Shown in pieces: positions 26,830 through 27,867 of a stretch of 27,867 nucleotides of DNA. Under the pieces are notes generated by a model. That model did not search any database. It was not told the DNA's origin and worked only from the letters and a program-made list of their open reading frames with translations. The position numbers and the translations under genes were made by a program. Position 1 is the first letter of the stretch. Each line of letters starts with the position of its first letter. The DNA is from DATFPK01 sp035264885 (lineage in GTDB: Bacteria > Actinomycetota > Thermoleophilia > Solirubrobacterales > 70-9): NCBI GenBank assembly GCA_035264885.1, contig DATFPK010000035.1, forward strand, positions 1 to 27,867. The letters are read 5' to 3'.

Positions 26830-27867
26830 AGGAAGGTCTTTCCCTCGCCGCGGTAGGTCGGCACCTCGTCGGCGATCTCGCCGTCCTCGACGAGGTAGAG
26901 CCGGTCGAAGCGCTCGCAGAGCTCGCCCGCCTTGGTGTGGCGGAAGTAGACGCGGTCGCCGACGCGGAGACGGTCGGCCGCGTCGCCGAGCACGGGGGTC
27001 TGGACCTCGCCGGCCCCCTCGTCGGGGTCGAGCTTCAGGTCCTCGGGAAGCCAGGGGGTCGGGAGGCGAACCGCGTCGCCCGCGCCGGAAGCGAGGTACC
27101 CGCCGCCGAGCGCCGTGGCCACGGCGCGCCCGGGGCGGCGCACAACCGGCAGCGCGAACGCTGCGGCCGGCGTCAGCCGGAAGTTGTCGTAGTGGTCGAA
27201 CAGGACCGGTGCGTAGAAGCCCGACCCCGCTGCGAGCTCGGTCACCGCATCTTCGGCGGCGGTGATCTCGAGGCTGCCGGTGCCGCCGCCGTTGACCAGC
27301 TCGAGGTCGGCGACCTCGCGGACCGCGGCGACGATCGCCGCTCGCCGCTCGCGGAGCTCCGCGGCGGAGCGCCGCTGCATGAAGCGAATCGCGGCGCCAC
27401 GCAGCCGGCGCCCCGGGGGCCGGCCGCCCAGTCCGGCGATCTGCCCCTCGTAGGCCATCACGCCGGCCAGGCGCACCTGCGGGCGTCGCTCAATCTCGTG
27501 GGCCAGAGCAACTGCGTCCTCTACCGAGTGGACCGGCGAGCGCTTCGGCCCGACCTTGACCCGCCCGCCGAGTGCCCGCCAGCCGGCGTCGACGTCCATG
27601 CAGACGCGCACCGGCGCGGCGCCGGTCCCGAGGACGGACTCGATCAGCTCGAGGTGCGCGACCGAATCGACCATCACGACCGGCGCCGCATCGGGGTTCG
27701 CGGCGCTCCGCACGGCGAGGTCGGCGAGGGCGCTCGAGTCGGCGGTCGGGTAGGCGATCAGGAGGTCCTCGTAGCCCTGCTCGGCCAGCCAGAGGGTCTC
27801 CGGCAGCGTGTAGGTGAGGAGACCCGCGAAGCCGGGGTCGCGGGCGAGGATCCGGTCGAGCAGGGGC
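26826..27867 (-). CDS. D-threonine aldolase/amino-acid deaminase-like PLP enzyme (5' end outside window)
   Basis: 346 codons are visible and the frame is open to the window edge, so the N-terminus, including the probable PLP lysine, is missing. The visible part fits an alanine-racemase-type barrel, with DLLIAYPTADSSALADLAVR, VCMDVDAGWRALGGRVKVG, VRLAGVMAYEGQIAGLG, and a phosphate-binding-like LVNGGGTGSLE. A C-terminal beta-domain follows, with FRHTKAGELCERFDRLYLVE. The His and Cys there resemble the metal-binding pair of D-threonine aldolase and D-serine dehydratase relatives. The internal ATG-like start at 27713 is not the real one, because in-frame homologous sequence continues upstream. 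Its stop overlaps the stop of the FAD oxidase in CTAG at 26826-26829. The reaction is uncertain among aldolase, dehydratase and deaminase. Confidence 0.85.
   Translation of the reverse strand, partial: PLLDRILARDPGFAGLLTYTLPETLWLAEQGYEDLLIAYPTADSSALADLAVRSAANPDAAPVVMVDSVAHLELIESVLGTGAAPVRVCMDVDAGWRALGGRVKVGPKRSPVHSVEDAVALAHEIERRPQVRLAGVMAYEGQIAGLGGRPPGRRLRGAAIRFMQRRSAAELRERRAAIVAAVREVADLELVNGGGTGSLEITAAEDAVTELAAGSGFYAPVLFDHYDNFRLTPAAAFALPVVRRPGRAVATALGGGYLASGAGDAVRLPTPWLPEDLKLDPDEGAGEVQTPVLGDAADRLRVGDRVYFRHTKAGELCERFDRLYLVEDGEIADEVPTYRGEGKTFL

Overview
The window looks like ordinary chromosome from a high-GC actinobacterium, most likely class Thermoleophilia (Solirubrobacterales and relatives). 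The reasons are the very GC-rich coding DNA, the translationally coupled lhr-nei pair, a groESL operon under a CIRCE element, several Sec-exported repeat or Ig-like proteins, and a small exported protein at 15212 with an LPANSVGSKQLKANAV-type signature. I recall that signature as an expanded family in this class. The taxonomic call is inference. I see no insertion sequence, integrase, phage gene, CRISPR array or defence island, and no clear evidence of a novel multi-gene system.

Layout. 1-7392: an exported Pro/Ser/Gly-rich protein; the DNA repair pair lhr-nei; a CRP/FNR regulator; and protein-L-isoaspartate methyltransferase. 7399-9327 (minus): a large Sec-exported calcium-binding repeat protein. 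9459-10368: an ASCH-domain protein and an SRPBCC protein. 10387-12550: groES-groEL with sigma-70-type promoter, CIRCE operator and tandem terminators. 12615-14723 (minus): a secreted GH26-like glycosidase lacking a visible canonical start, and an atypical SDR oxidoreductase. 14868-15784: a 7Fe ferredoxin and the exported signature protein. 15824-16975 (minus): the Mrp/ApbC Fe-S carrier. 17057-19270: a large secreted Ig-like protein. 19302-19712 (minus): a degenerate RsbW-like protein. 19880-22322: response regulator, histidine kinase and arsenate reductase, overlapping end to start. 22347-23044: cyclophilin and a convergent small membrane protein. 23112-24464 (minus): a class III aminotransferase, divergent from a small Cys-containing exported protein. 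24841-24928 (minus): tRNA-Ser(UGA). 25011-27867: a DUF2269-like membrane protein, an aldonolactone-oxidase-type FAD enzyme, and a convergent D-threonine-aldolase-like enzyme cut by the window end.

Gene expression. Two kinds of start recur. Several genes have a good Shine-Dalgarno sequence: groES, groEL, ferredoxin, 15212, 17057 and 23044. About ten others have none and instead carry a TANNNT-like hexamer ending 6-9 nt before the start codon, which suggests leaderless mRNAs. At 24464/24483 one short AT-rich box appears to serve both directions.

Most useful second-look items: the Nei protein with Ala where the family has its catalytic N-terminal Pro; the GH26-like gene whose signal peptide has no ATG/GTG/TTG start; the repeat-rich leader of the two-component operon; and the RsbW-like protein that has lost its ATP-binding residues.
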